Assembly: GCA_964353185.1 (NCBI GenBank)
Contig: CAYGUV010000001.1
Location: forward strand, 124,001-188,000
Source of the DNA: GCA-2708415 sp964353185
Lineage (GTDB): Bacteria > Pseudomonadota > Alphaproteobacteria > Micavibrionales > Micavibrionaceae
Length of the DNA stretch: 64,000 bases
Direction: 5' to 3'
Of the stretch, positions 35,473-43,971 are shown one piece after another. Position 1 is the stretch's first letter, and every line of letters starts with the position of its first letter. A program made the translations under genes and the position numbers. Below the pieces are notes generated by a model. The model saw only the letters and a program-made list of their open reading frames with translations. It was not told where the DNA came from and did not search any database.

Positions 35473-35498
35473 ATGGTTTAAGCTTTTATTTAAGCCAT
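35473..35498 (+). terminator. possible terminator between lpxC and bamD
   Basis: ATGGTTTAA pairs with TTAAGCCAT (one G-U pair) around an eight-base loop and is followed by four T. Moderate support; it would separate lpxC from bamD. Confidence 0.5.
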
Positions 35499-35518
35499 TT
35501 TCGCGCTAAAAATACTTT

Positions 35519-36355
35519 ATGAATAAATATTATCTTTTATTGCCATTGTGCTTACTCACGGTTGCTAGTTGTTCTGGCTTGTCTAAAACAGAAGAGGGTG
35601 TAAATGCTGAATTGGCTTCCACCCAAGCTAAATCAGTAGAACAGCTTTATATGGAAGCTGAATCAGCAATGCGACAGCAAGAATATACAAAAGCTATTCC
35701 TCTTTTTGAGCAAGTCGAAAGAGAATATCCGTATTCAAAGTTTGCAACCCAAGCACAGCTTATGGCTGCTAAAGCAGCTTTTGATGATGATCAATATGAT
35801 CAAGCTATATTATCTTTAGATCGATTTATCGAGCTTCATCCAGGAAATGATGAAATTGATTATGCGTATTATTTGAAAGCCCTAGCTTATTATGAGCAAA
35901 TTTCAGATGTCGCAAGAGATCAGGCAATCACAAAGCGTTCTTTAGAAGCTTTTGACACCCTTACGAAACGATTCCCAGATAGTCAGTACGCACGAGATGC
36001 AAATTTGAAGCGTGATCTTACCCTTGACCACTTGGCTGGAAAAGAAATGCAAATAGGAAGATATTATTTGAAAAGAAATCAAATTAATGCGGCAATTAAC
36101 CGCTTTCAAACAGTTGTAAAAGATTACCAAACGACTACTCATGTGGCTGAGGCTCTTCATCGATTAGTCGAATCTTATTTAATCCTTGGTTTGTCTGGTG
36201 AAGCAGAAAAAGTTGCGGCAGTATTGGGGCATAATTACCCTGGCTCAAAGTGGTATCAGGACACTTATAAAATCTTAGATAAGAACTCTAGACAAAAAAT
36301 TATGGAAGAGAGATCGTTCTTTAGCAAAACAGTCGATTCTCTCTTTGATTCTTAA
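35519..36355 (+). CDS. bamD: outer membrane assembly lipoprotein BamD
   Basis: 278 residues. A lipoprotein signal peptide ends in the lipobox TVASC (Cys19), with serine at +2, consistent with outer-membrane sorting. TPR-type helical repeats follow (LYMEAESAMRQQEYTKAIPLFEQVEREYPYSKFATQAQLM and onward), giving the five-repeat BamD scaffold that binds BamA. The position between lpxC and recN is common in alphaproteobacteria. Length is typical. Confidence 0.95.
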   Translation: MNKYYLLLPLCLLTVASCSGLSKTEEGVNAELASTQAKSVEQLYMEAESAMRQQEYTKAIPLFEQVEREYPYSKFATQAQLMAAKAAFDDDQYDQAILSLDRFIELHPGNDEIDYAYYLKALAYYEQISDVARDQAITKRSLEAFDTLTKRFPDSQYARDANLKRDLTLDHLAGKEMQIGRYYLKRNQINAAINRFQTVVKDYQTTTHVAEALHRLVESYLILGLSGEAEKVAAVLGHNYPGSKWYQDTYKILDKNSRQKIMEERSFFSKTVDSLFDS

Positions 36356-36372
36356 TAAGGCGAGGCGACAAT

Positions 36373-38022
36373 ATGCTCGCCAGTTTGACAATTAAAAATA
36401 TTGTTCTTATTGAACATCTTAAAATAGATTTTCATAAAGGCCTTTGTGCTTTGACGGGGGAAACAGGGGCAGGTAAGTCTATTTTGTTAGATTCTCTTGG
36501 TCTTACACTGGGCGCACGCTCCAACATGGCCCTAATACGAAAAGGGACAGAGAAGGCTGTTGTGACAAGTGTTTATGATTTGCCAAATGACCATCCTGTT
36601 TTAAAGTTTTTAAGCGAAAATGATATAGAGGTTGAGCCTACGTTAATTTTCAAAAGAACATTAACGAACGCAGGGATTTCTAAAGCTTATATCAATGACC
36701 AAAATGTTTCCTTAACGCTCATGCGTCAAGTAGCAGACATGATAACAGAGGTTCACGGACAGTTTGATAATCAAAAGCTTTTTAATTCTGCGGAACATAT
36801 TCATTACCTTGATGAATATGGCGGATATGCTCAAGATTTGGAAACAGTAAAAAAACACTGGAATGCACTCTCTCAATCCATTCAGAAAATGAATGAGCTT
36901 AAAAAGAAATCTATGATTATTCATGAGGAAGAAGAATATTTGCGTGAATCTGTTCATGATTTAGATGCTTTGGATATCAAAGAAGGCGAAGAAGAAAAAT
37001 TAACGCAATTAAAAGCGAACTTAAAAGATTCTGTTAATATTATTCAAAATGCACATGCCGCAACGCAAAGTTTGGAAGAGATTCAAAATATTAGTGCGGA
37101 TGTATGGAGATATTTACAGAAAATTGAGGCAAGCGCCAAGGGTGCCTTAGAAGGGTTTGATCGTGCCCAAAATGAATTGGAAGAAGTTTTCATTTTACTG
37201 CGACAGGTTGTGCAGGATATAGGAAGTAATGACCAGTCATTAGAAGAGATTGACGATCGATTATTTGCATTGAAAGGGCAAGCCCGAAAGCATGGGTGTT
37301 CCATCGATGATTTGCTAACAAAAAGAAATGAATTGGCTCAGGCCTTAAATGAGATTGATAATATTGAATCCTTGTACTCAGAATCAATTAAATCGTACGA
37401 AAAAGAAAAAGAAATGTTTCTAAAAAAAGCCAAAAATTTATCTGATCAAAGAATTAAAATGGCGCAAAAGCTACAAAAAAATATTATGAAAGAATTACCC
37501 GCGTTGAAATTAGAAAAGGCGCGATTTGAAATATCTGTCCATCAAGTTGATGAAGATAAATGGAGTAGTTTAGGAATTGATAAAGTAGAGTTTTTGGTTG
37601 CCACGAACCCTAATTCTGATGCGGGACCACTAAATAAGATTGCTTCTGGAGGGGAGCTTGCTCGATTTACATTAGCTTTGAAAGCTGTCTTTGCGGATAC
37701 GGGTTCTATACAAACTCTTATATTTGATGAAGTTGATAGCGGTATTGGTGGAGCAACGGCCGCTGCAGTTGGAGAACGTTTATCGCAATTGTCTCAGTAT
37801 AAACAAATTTTAGTTGTAACTCATTCTCCGCAAGTTGCGGGTAAAGCCGATCATCAGTGGATTGTAAGTAAGTCTGGAACTAAAAATGTTATTACCAGTA
37901 TTATACCTTTGAAGACAGAAGAAGATCGACAGGAAGAAATAGCGCGCATGATATCGGGTGAAGAAATTACTATTGAGGCGAGAGCGGCGGCATTAAAATT
38001 ATTAGAAAAAAAAGCAGCTTAA
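36373..38022 (+). CDS. recN: DNA repair protein RecN
   Basis: 549 residues, SMC-like. Walker A GETGAGKS is at residues 29-36, two coiled-coil arms lie at about 150-230 and 300-360, and the C-terminal half has the signature NKIASGGELARFTLALK, Walker B TLIFDEVDSGIGG and VVTHSPQVAG. It promotes synapsis of broken chromosomes. AAGGCGAGG precedes the ATG. No alphaproteobacterial LexA box was recognised upstream. It is followed by ligA after two bases. Confidence 0.97.
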   Translation: MLASLTIKNIVLIEHLKIDFHKGLCALTGETGAGKSILLDSLGLTLGARSNMALIRKGTEKAVVTSVYDLPNDHPVLKFLSENDIEVEPTLIFKRTLTNAGISKAYINDQNVSLTLMRQVADMITEVHGQFDNQKLFNSAEHIHYLDEYGGYAQDLETVKKHWNALSQSIQKMNELKKKSMIIHEEEEYLRESVHDLDALDIKEGEEEKLTQLKANLKDSVNIIQNAHAATQSLEEIQNISADVWRYLQKIEASAKGALEGFDRAQNELEEVFILLRQVVQDIGSNDQSLEEIDDRLFALKGQARKHGCSIDDLLTKRNELAQALNEIDNIESLYSESIKSYEKEKEMFLKKAKNLSDQRIKMAQKLQKNIMKELPALKLEKARFEISVHQVDEDKWSSLGIDKVEFLVATNPNSDAGPLNKIASGGELARFTLALKAVFADTGSIQTLIFDEVDSGIGGATAAAVGERLSQLSQYKQILVVTHSPQVAGKADHQWIVSKSGTKNVITSIIPLKTEEDRQEEIARMISGEEITIEARAAALKLLEKKAA

Positions 38023-38024
38023 GA

Positions 38025-40082
38025 ATGTCAGTATCAGAAACCCTAAAAAGATATAATTATCTATCTTTAATTATTACTAAACATAATAAAAAGTACCATG
38101 AAGAAGATAATCCAGAAATATCGGATGGAGATTATGATGCTTTATTTAAAGAATTATCAGATATTGAAAAAAAATTTCCTGAATTGATAGACCCGAACAG
38201 TCCAACACAAAAAGTTGGATCGGCCCCTTCTAAAAAATTTGAAAAAATTAAGCATTCTGTCCCTATGTTATCGTTAGGGAATGTTTTTAGTGAAGATGAT
38301 TTACAAGGATTTTTGGATAAGGTTTACAGGTTTTTAAATCACGATACTTCTATTCCTTTAGAAATTGTTGCTGAACCAAAGATTGACGGCTTGTCTTGTT
38401 CTATCCGATATGAAAAGGGGGTATTGATTTACGCGGTTACTCGCGGAGATGGATATGAGGGAGAGGATATTACAGAGAATATAAAAACTATTAAAGATAT
38501 TCCTCATGATTTGAGCGGAAAATATCCTGACGTCATAGAGGTGCGTGGTGAAGTTTATATGGGCCGTAAAGATTTTCTTCTTCTTAATCAAACGCAGCAA
38601 GAGAAGCAAAAGCCTGTTTTTGCAAATCCTCGGAATGCTGCAGCAGGTAGTTTAAGGCAGTTAGATTCTTCTATTACTGCAAGCCGTCCCCTTGGTTTTT
38701 TTGGTTACGCGCTAGGGGAAATAAGCGCACCTATTGCAAAAACTCAGTGGGAAGTGCGCGAAAAGTTAAATTCTATGGGTTTTAGAGATGCAAGCCCCGC
38801 GGCCCTTTGTAAAAATATTGAAGATATAATGGCTTATTTCAAGCAGATTGAACAGCAACGCTCAGGATTAGAATATGAAATAGACGGGGTTGTTTATAAA
38901 GTGAATGATCTTTTTCTACAAGAAAGATTGGGGTTTGTTTCAAGAGCGCCACGATGGGCAACTGCGCATAAATTTCCTGCAGAAAAAGCAATTACTACCA
39001 TAAATGATATTGAGATTCAGGTAGGAAGGACTGGAGTTTTAACACCTGTAGCACGATTAGAGCCAATAGGAGTTGGTGGTGTTATTGTCTCTAATGCGAC
39101 GCTGCATAATGAAGATGAGATTGAACGAAAAGATGTGAGGGTGGGGGATCATGTTGTTATTCAAAGGGCTGGTGATGTTATCCCACAAGTTGTGGAAGTA
39201 CTTTTTGAAAAAAGAAAATCAGACTCTCAACCTTTTCAGTTCCCTGAAAATTGTCCGATTTGTAAATCGCACGTAATAAGAGAAGAGGGAGAGGTGGCAA
39301 ACCGGTGTACAGGCGGCTTAATATGTGAAGCGCAAGCAAAAGAACGTTTAAAACATTTCGTTAGTCGTCTCGCTTTTGATATTGATGGATTGGGGAGTAA
39401 GATTATTGAACATTTTTGGGACGAAAATATCATTCGTTCTCCAGAAGATATTTTCTCTTTGGAAGAAAAAGATAGAAATGGTGATCTTTGCTTAAAAGAA
39501 AAAGAAGGTTGGGGAGAACAATCTGTTCAAAATCTTTTTCAATCAATTAATGATAGTAAAGAAATTATTTTTAATAGGTTTATTTACGCGTTAGGCATTC
39601 GCCAAGTTGGAGAAGCCACAGCAAAGAAATTAGCACTTCATTACAAAGATATTGATACATTACAAGCAAATATGATTTTGGCTAAGGATAAAAACTCTAT
39701 TGAATATCAAACATTAATTAATATTGAGGATATTGGTGATTCTGTTGCTGATGACTTAACCAATTTTTTTATAGAAACAATAAATCAAAATATTTTAATA
39801 AAACTAAAGCAACAGCTGAATATTATACCTTATAAGGTTGAAGTAAAAGAAGGTAGCCAAGTTGCTGGGAAAACCATTGTTTTTACTGGAAAATTAGAAA
39901 AAATGGGTCGATCAGAGGCAAAATCAACGGCTGAAAAACTTGGGGCGAAAGTTTCGGGCTCTATATCTTCAAAAACAGATTACCTAATTGCGGGTGCTGA
40001 TTCTGGATCAAAGCTTAAGAAAGCAAAAGAGTTAAATGTAGAGATATTAACTGAAGATCAATGGATAGATTTAACCACTTAA
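38025..40082 (+). CDS. ligA: NAD-dependent DNA ligase
   Basis: 685 residues. Domain order: Ia (YHEEDNPEISDGDYDALFKEL), adenylation domain with catalytic Lys119 in EPKIDGLSC, OB fold (GRTGVLTPVARLEP), a Cys4 zinc finger (CPICK...CTGGLICEAQ), helix-hairpin-helix repeats and a C-terminal BRCT domain (GKTIVFTGKLEKMGRSEAK). It seals nicks in replication and repair. It is co-directional with recN, and its end overlaps the convergent hydrolase gene by four bases. Confidence 0.98.
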   Translation: MSVSETLKRYNYLSLIITKHNKKYHEEDNPEISDGDYDALFKELSDIEKKFPELIDPNSPTQKVGSAPSKKFEKIKHSVPMLSLGNVFSEDDLQGFLDKVYRFLNHDTSIPLEIVAEPKIDGLSCSIRYEKGVLIYAVTRGDGYEGEDITENIKTIKDIPHDLSGKYPDVIEVRGEVYMGRKDFLLLNQTQQEKQKPVFANPRNAAAGSLRQLDSSITASRPLGFFGYALGEISAPIAKTQWEVREKLNSMGFRDASPAALCKNIEDIMAYFKQIEQQRSGLEYEIDGVVYKVNDLFLQERLGFVSRAPRWATAHKFPAEKAITTINDIEIQVGRTGVLTPVARLEPIGVGGVIVSNATLHNEDEIERKDVRVGDHVVIQRAGDVIPQVVEVLFEKRKSDSQPFQFPENCPICKSHVIREEGEVANRCTGGLICEAQAKERLKHFVSRLAFDIDGLGSKIIEHFWDENIIRSPEDIFSLEEKDRNGDLCLKEKEGWGEQSVQNLFQSINDSKEIIFNRFIYALGIRQVGEATAKKLALHYKDIDTLQANMILAKDKNSIEYQTLINIEDIGDSVADDLTNFFIETINQNILIKLKQQLNIIPYKVEVKEGSQVAGKTIVFTGKLEKMGRSEAKSTAEKLGAKVSGSISSKTDYLIAGADSGSKLKKAKELNVEILTEDQWIDLTT

Positions 40083-41020
40083 GCGTTTTTTCTAAATAAT
40101 TTAAGGCTTTGTGATAAGAATTCATCACGAATATCATCTGTTTCCATCATGATTTCGTGCTTAGACTTGGGAATTATTCTTAAATGAGCTTGGGGTAAAA
40201 TTTTTACTGCGCGTTTTATTTCTTTATTATCCACCAACTTTTCGCTGCCACCAGCTGCTATAAAAATTGGGGTTTTAATGTGTTGGTATTCATTATTAAG
40301 AATTAAAATAGACTTTAAAGTTTCTTGAACCCATTTCAAGGTAGGATTCCCTAATTGTAATATCGGGACGTATTTACTCCATAAATTATGAAGTTTTTTG
40401 CGTACAGGATCGGAGCTAAAAATGTCTTTATTAACAAGGTTACGATTTTCTTCGTTCCAATCTTTTCCCCCAGGGACATATCTGCTGGTAATAAAAGGTA
40501 TTGTTCTTAATATTTTATGATAGAATTTTTCAGAGAGTTTTAGAGATTTTATTTTCAGCATAGGCGCTGAAAAAGCAGCCGCTTTTATATTATGTTTATA
40601 TTCGGCAAGATATCGCAAGCCTAAATGCCCTCCCATAGAGTGGCCTATGAAAAATGAAGGCTGATTAGTTTCAACAAAATTGTCTATAAGGTAGTGTAAA
40701 TCAGACAAGTCTTTATCATAGCCATCTGAATGACGCTTATGAGGATTTTGTTTATAGCGTGTTGATCGCCCTTGGTATGCCCAATCAATAACATAAATGT
40801 TAAACCCATTTTTGAAAAAGAAGCGAGCGGTTTCTATATATTTTTCGCCAAATTCGCTAAGGCCCGGTAAAATAATTAAATTTTGGACGTTTTGCGGTGA
40901 TAGTAAAGTACTTATAGAAATTTTATGATTTGTTTCTAAATTCTTAAAATATTGCTGCTTCCAGTTCTCTGGCGGCAGGAAACGGGGTTCAAGAAGGTCG
41001 TTTGGAAAAAAAATTGTCAT
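40079..41020 (-). CDS. alpha/beta hydrolase, lysophospholipase-like
   Basis: 313 residues. The nucleophile elbow GHSMGGHLGLRY and preceding IYVIDWAYQGRSTRY (the GRS turn of monoglyceride lipase/PldB relatives) place it with the serine aminopeptidase S33/lysophospholipase L2-like hydrolases. The acid and histidine appear to be in the C-terminal part (PKSKHEIMMETDDI). No signal peptide is visible. It is convergent with ligA. Substrate unknown; membrane lipid turnover is the usual suggestion. Confidence 0.88.
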   Translation of the reverse strand: MTIFFPNDLLEPRFLPPENWKQQYFKNLETNHKISISTLLSPQNVQNLIILPGLSEFGEKYIETARFFFKNGFNIYVIDWAYQGRSTRYKQNPHKRHSDGYDKDLSDLHYLIDNFVETNQPSFFIGHSMGGHLGLRYLAEYKHNIKAAAFSAPMLKIKSLKLSEKFYHKILRTIPFITSRYVPGGKDWNEENRNLVNKDIFSSDPVRKKLHNLWSKYVPILQLGNPTLKWVQETLKSILILNNEYQHIKTPIFIAAGGSEKLVDNKEIKRAVKILPQAHLRIIPKSKHEIMMETDDIRDEFLSQSLKLFRKNA

Positions 41021-41112
41021 TTGCTGTAATACTTTATTTTATTATTTACTGATTTTGAATGATTTCAAGAGGGAAGTAAATTTGATTTATTAGTGATTTT
41101 TTCTTCAAACGC

Positions 41113-41141
41113 TTGACAAATAAGCAATGCCCTCATATATT
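41113..41141 (+). promoter_or_regulatory. promoter of rpmJ
   Basis: Consensus TTGACA (41113-41118) and TATATT (41136-41141) are spaced by exactly 17 bases. The predicted start, near 41148, leaves a leader of about 32 bases before the rpmJ ATG. Confidence 0.85.
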
Positions 41142-41179
41142 CGGCGTTCAATTCACAGATTAAAAGTAAAGATACGGAC

Positions 41180-41305
41180 ATGAAAGTAGTTAACTCATTG
41201 AAAACATTAAAGAAACGTGACAGAAACTGTCGTGTTATTCGTCGTAAAGGGCGTGTTTATGTTATTAACAAAATGAATAAACGTTTCAAAGCGCGCCAAG
41301 GATAA
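41180..41305 (+). CDS. rpmJ: 50S ribosomal protein L36
   Basis: 41 residues, MKVVNSLKTLKKR...NKRFKARQG, the long alphaproteobacterial form of L36. It has a single cysteine (NCRVIRRKG), so it is the zinc-independent type without the CxxC...CxxxxH ligands. It lies outside the ribosomal protein operons with its own promoter and terminator. The frame is short but unmistakable. Confidence 0.96.
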   Translation: MKVVNSLKTLKKRDRNCRVIRRKGRVYVINKMNKRFKARQG

Positions 41306-41326
41306 GGCGAGCTGACTATATTTTTG

Positions 41327-41354
41327 AAAATCCGCCCATGTTGGCGGATTTTTT
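41327..41354 (+). terminator. terminator after rpmJ
   Basis: A 10-bp stem (AAAATCCGCC/GGCGGATTTT) with a six-base loop runs into a T tract. It separates rpmJ from the mreB group. Confidence 0.92.
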
Positions 41355-41407
41355 GTGTCTAAAACACAAAATTTATGAAAGATTATGATGTGTTTTGTCG
41401 TTAAGTT

Positions 41408-41416
41408 TGCTATATA
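41408..41416 (+). promoter_or_regulatory. possible extended -10 promoter of mreB
   Basis: TGC followed by TATATA forms an extended -10 element about 36 bases before the mreB ATG. No good -35 box is seen, so support is weak. Confidence 0.35.
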
Positions 41417-41451
41417 TTCTCAACTTCAATATTTAATGATCTGGGGAAAGC

Positions 41452-42498
41452 ATGTTTTCGAAACTTTTTGGCTTTATGTCTGCTGATATGGCTATCGATT
41501 TAGGTACAGCCAACACGCTTGTTTATGTTAAAGATCAAGGTATTGTGCTGAACGAGCCTTCGGTTGTTGCTATCTCTATCGTTAATGGTAAAAAACATGT
41601 TTTAGCAGTCGGAAATGAAGCTAAGCAAATGTTAGGACGCACTCCAGGTAATATTGTCGCGACTCGTCCATTAAGAGATGGTGTTATTGCTGATTTTGAA
41701 GTGACGGAAGCTATGATTAAACATTTTATTCGCAAAGTACACAATCGTCGGTCGTTTGTTTCTCCAAAAATGATGATATGTGTGCCATCTGGATCAACAG
41801 CCGTTGAACAGCGGGCAATTCAAGAATCAGCCGAGAGCGCAGGGGCGCGGCAAGTACAGTTAATTGAAGAGCCTATGGCGGCAGCAATCGGAGCAGGTTT
41901 GCCTGTTACAGAGCCTTCAGGATCTATGGTTGTTGATATTGGTGGAGGGACAACAGAAGTAGCTGTTATCTCCTTAGGTGGTATTGTTTATGCGCGTTCT
42001 GTCCGTGTCGGTGGGGATAAAATGGATGAGGCGGTTATTGCTTATATTCGTCGCGTACACAACCTTTTGATTGGAGAAAGTACGGCCGAACGCATCAAGA
42101 AAGAAATTGGATCTGCTTGCCCGCCCGCAGATGGGGAAGGGCGTAGGCTTCACATCAAAGGCCGTGATCTTATGAATGGCGTTCCTAAAGAAATTGTTAT
42201 CACAGAGCGTCAGGTAGCAGAAAGTTTAGCAGAACCAGTAGGTCAAATTGTTGAGGGTGTTAAAGTTGCTTTAGAGCATACTGCGCCTGAGCTTGCGGCA
42301 GATATTGTTGACAAAGGTATAGTTCTTACAGGTGGCGGGGCTTTATTATCTAATTTAGATTTTGTTTTAAGACATGCTACGGGGCTGCCGGTTACTATTG
42401 CTGACGACCCATTATCTTGTGTTGTTCTTGGGACTGGACATGCTTTAGAGGAAATGAAAAGCCTTAGGAATGTTTTGATTGGCTCTTATAGTTATTAA
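41452..42498 (+). CDS. mreB: rod shape-determining actin homologue MreB
   Basis: 348 residues. Actin-fold segments: MAIDLGTANTLVYVKDQGIVLNEPSVVA (phosphate 1), VVDIGGGTTEVAVISLGGIVY (phosphate 2) and GIVLTGGGALLSNLD (adenosine). The N-terminal MFSKLFGFMS is a short amphipathic membrane-binding helix. It organises the elongasome with MreC, MreD, RodA and PBP2, all encoded downstream, so the cell is expected to be rod-shaped or curved. Confidence 0.98.
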   Translation: MFSKLFGFMSADMAIDLGTANTLVYVKDQGIVLNEPSVVAISIVNGKKHVLAVGNEAKQMLGRTPGNIVATRPLRDGVIADFEVTEAMIKHFIRKVHNRRSFVSPKMMICVPSGSTAVEQRAIQESAESAGARQVQLIEEPMAAAIGAGLPVTEPSGSMVVDIGGGTTEVAVISLGGIVYARSVRVGGDKMDEAVIAYIRRVHNLLIGESTAERIKKEIGSACPPADGEGRRLHIKGRDLMNGVPKEIVITERQVAESLAEPVGQIVEGVKVALEHTAPELAADIVDKGIVLTGGGALLSNLDFVLRHATGLPVTIADDPLSCVVLGTGHALEEMKSLRNVLIGSYSY

Positions 42499-42515
42499 TA
42501 ATATACATATTCGTC

Positions 42516-42545
42516 TTGTTGGATAGTTGTTTTCATTGATATAAT
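42516..42545 (+). promoter_or_regulatory. internal promoter before mreC
   Basis: A perfect -10 TATAAT (42540-42545) with upstream TGA (extended -10) and a TTGTTG -35 (42516-42521) at 18 bases. The predicted transcript would start about 20 bases before the mreC ATG. Confidence 0.65.
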
Positions 42546-42571
42546 GTAAATAACAAAATTGTGCTTAATCT

Positions 42572-43444
42572 ATGAAAAAATATAACTCAAAAAAATCAAC
42601 AATATCTGGTGTCGCTAGCCCTTATAGCATAGGCAGTGGTACAGGTTATGTTGCGCTTTTAGTTATTTCTGGAGTTTTATTAATCAGTAGTATTTTTAAC
42701 CCATCTCAATTTTCCGATGTGCGTACAGCAACAATAGATTTATTAACTCCTGTTATTTCATCTTTTGGAAAACCTTTTAAGATGGCTTCTGAAAATATTA
42801 GTTCAATTTCTGGTTTTGCATCTTTGCGAGCAGAGAACACATCTTTAAAAACAGAAAATATACGTCTTAAAGAATGGTATCAAACAGCTTTGATGTTACA
42901 GGCCGAAAACCAATCTTTACAAAAATTACTTAATGTTAAAACCCAAAATCATCAAAACTTCATTACAACGCGTGTTGTTTCGGACCTAACTAGTAACTTT
43001 GTTAAAACTGTTATTGTGTCTTCTGGAATTAATGAAGGAGTGAAGAAAAACCAAGCAGTTTTATCTGGTGAAGGTATGATTGGGAGAGTTATAGAAGCTG
43101 GTGAAAATTCTGCGCGTGTATTGTTATTGACGGATATAAATTCACGTCTTCCTGTATTAATTGAAGGAACTAATCAAAAAGCAATATTAACGGGCACAAA
43201 TGATAATTTGCCGTTATTGAGGCATTTGCCTAAAGATACTGGTATGGTTGAGGGTGCGCGTATCGTGACATCAGGTGATGGAGGGGTTTTTCCCGCTAGT
43301 TTGCCTATTGGACGTGTAGTGAAAAGTGACAGCGGTTATGCTGTCAAATTATATGGAGAAATAGATAAGATTTCTTTTGTACGTGTTGTCGATACAACGT
43401 CACCCGAAAACTTAATTCGTGGTGACTTTAGTCAGAAGCAATAG
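42572..43444 (+). CDS. mreC: rod shape-determining protein MreC
   Basis: 290 residues. An N-terminal cytoplasmic stretch is followed by a membrane helix at about residues 25-45, then a coiled coil (LRAENTSLKTENIRLKEWYQTALMLQAENQSLQKLL) and a periplasmic beta-domain with GMIGRVIEAGENSARVLLLTD. It bridges MreB to PBP2/RodA in the periplasm. I see no good Shine-Dalgarno sequence before the ATG. mreD begins at the base after the stop. Confidence 0.94.
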   Translation: MKKYNSKKSTISGVASPYSIGSGTGYVALLVISGVLLISSIFNPSQFSDVRTATIDLLTPVISSFGKPFKMASENISSISGFASLRAENTSLKTENIRLKEWYQTALMLQAENQSLQKLLNVKTQNHQNFITTRVVSDLTSNFVKTVIVSSGINEGVKKNQAVLSGEGMIGRVIEAGENSARVLLLTDINSRLPVLIEGTNQKAILTGTNDNLPLLRHLPKDTGMVEGARIVTSGDGGVFPASLPIGRVVKSDSGYAVKLYGEIDKISFVRVVDTTSPENLIRGDFSQKQ

Positions 43445-43969
43445 ATGATTTCACTATTATCCATTGAAAATTTAGATTGGCTTTGGCGTGCTGGACTTAT
43501 TCAAGCCATTACATTTATTTTTGTTTTTTTTTCTTTTATAAATTTTTCCATCATTATTGATGTAAAGCCAATATTTCTTTTAATAGTTATTTTTTATTGG
43601 TCTGTATATCGTCCTACAATTTTGCCGCCGGTTTTGATTTTTATTATAGGGTTAGTCCAAGATTTAATTTATGAATACCCTTTGGGGTTGCATTCAATTT
43701 TATATTTATGTGTTTATTTTTTAATAACAAGGCAAAGAATATATTTGATGGGGCAATCTTATTTAAATCTTTGGTTTTTCTTTTCTTTAACCATTTTATC
43801 TTTTGTTTCTATTGAGTGGCTATTTTTTTCTGTGCGGTATTTTCAAATTTTTGCAGGAACGTCTTTATTTTTCTCTGCCTTAATTACTATTTTCTTATAC
43901 CCTATCGTCAGTCTTCTGTTAATTTTTTTAAACCGTCTGTTAAATACGGTATCTTCAGTGGATAAATAA
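43445..43969 (+). CDS. mreD: rod shape-determining protein MreD
   Basis: 174 residues, very hydrophobic, about five membrane helices, with the family's PPVLIFIIGLVQDLIYEYPLGLHSILYL motif (GLxxDxxxxxPLG). It is the least conserved elongasome member, identified here by this motif and by its place between mreC and mrdA. Its ATG follows the mreC stop directly. Confidence 0.92.
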   Translation: MISLLSIENLDWLWRAGLIQAITFIFVFFSFINFSIIIDVKPIFLLIVIFYWSVYRPTILPPVLIFIIGLVQDLIYEYPLGLHSILYLCVYFLITRQRIYLMGQSYLNLWFFFSLTILSFVSIEWLFFSVRYFQIFAGTSLFFSALITIFLYPIVSLLLIFLNRLLNTVSSVDK

Positions 43970-43971
43970 AA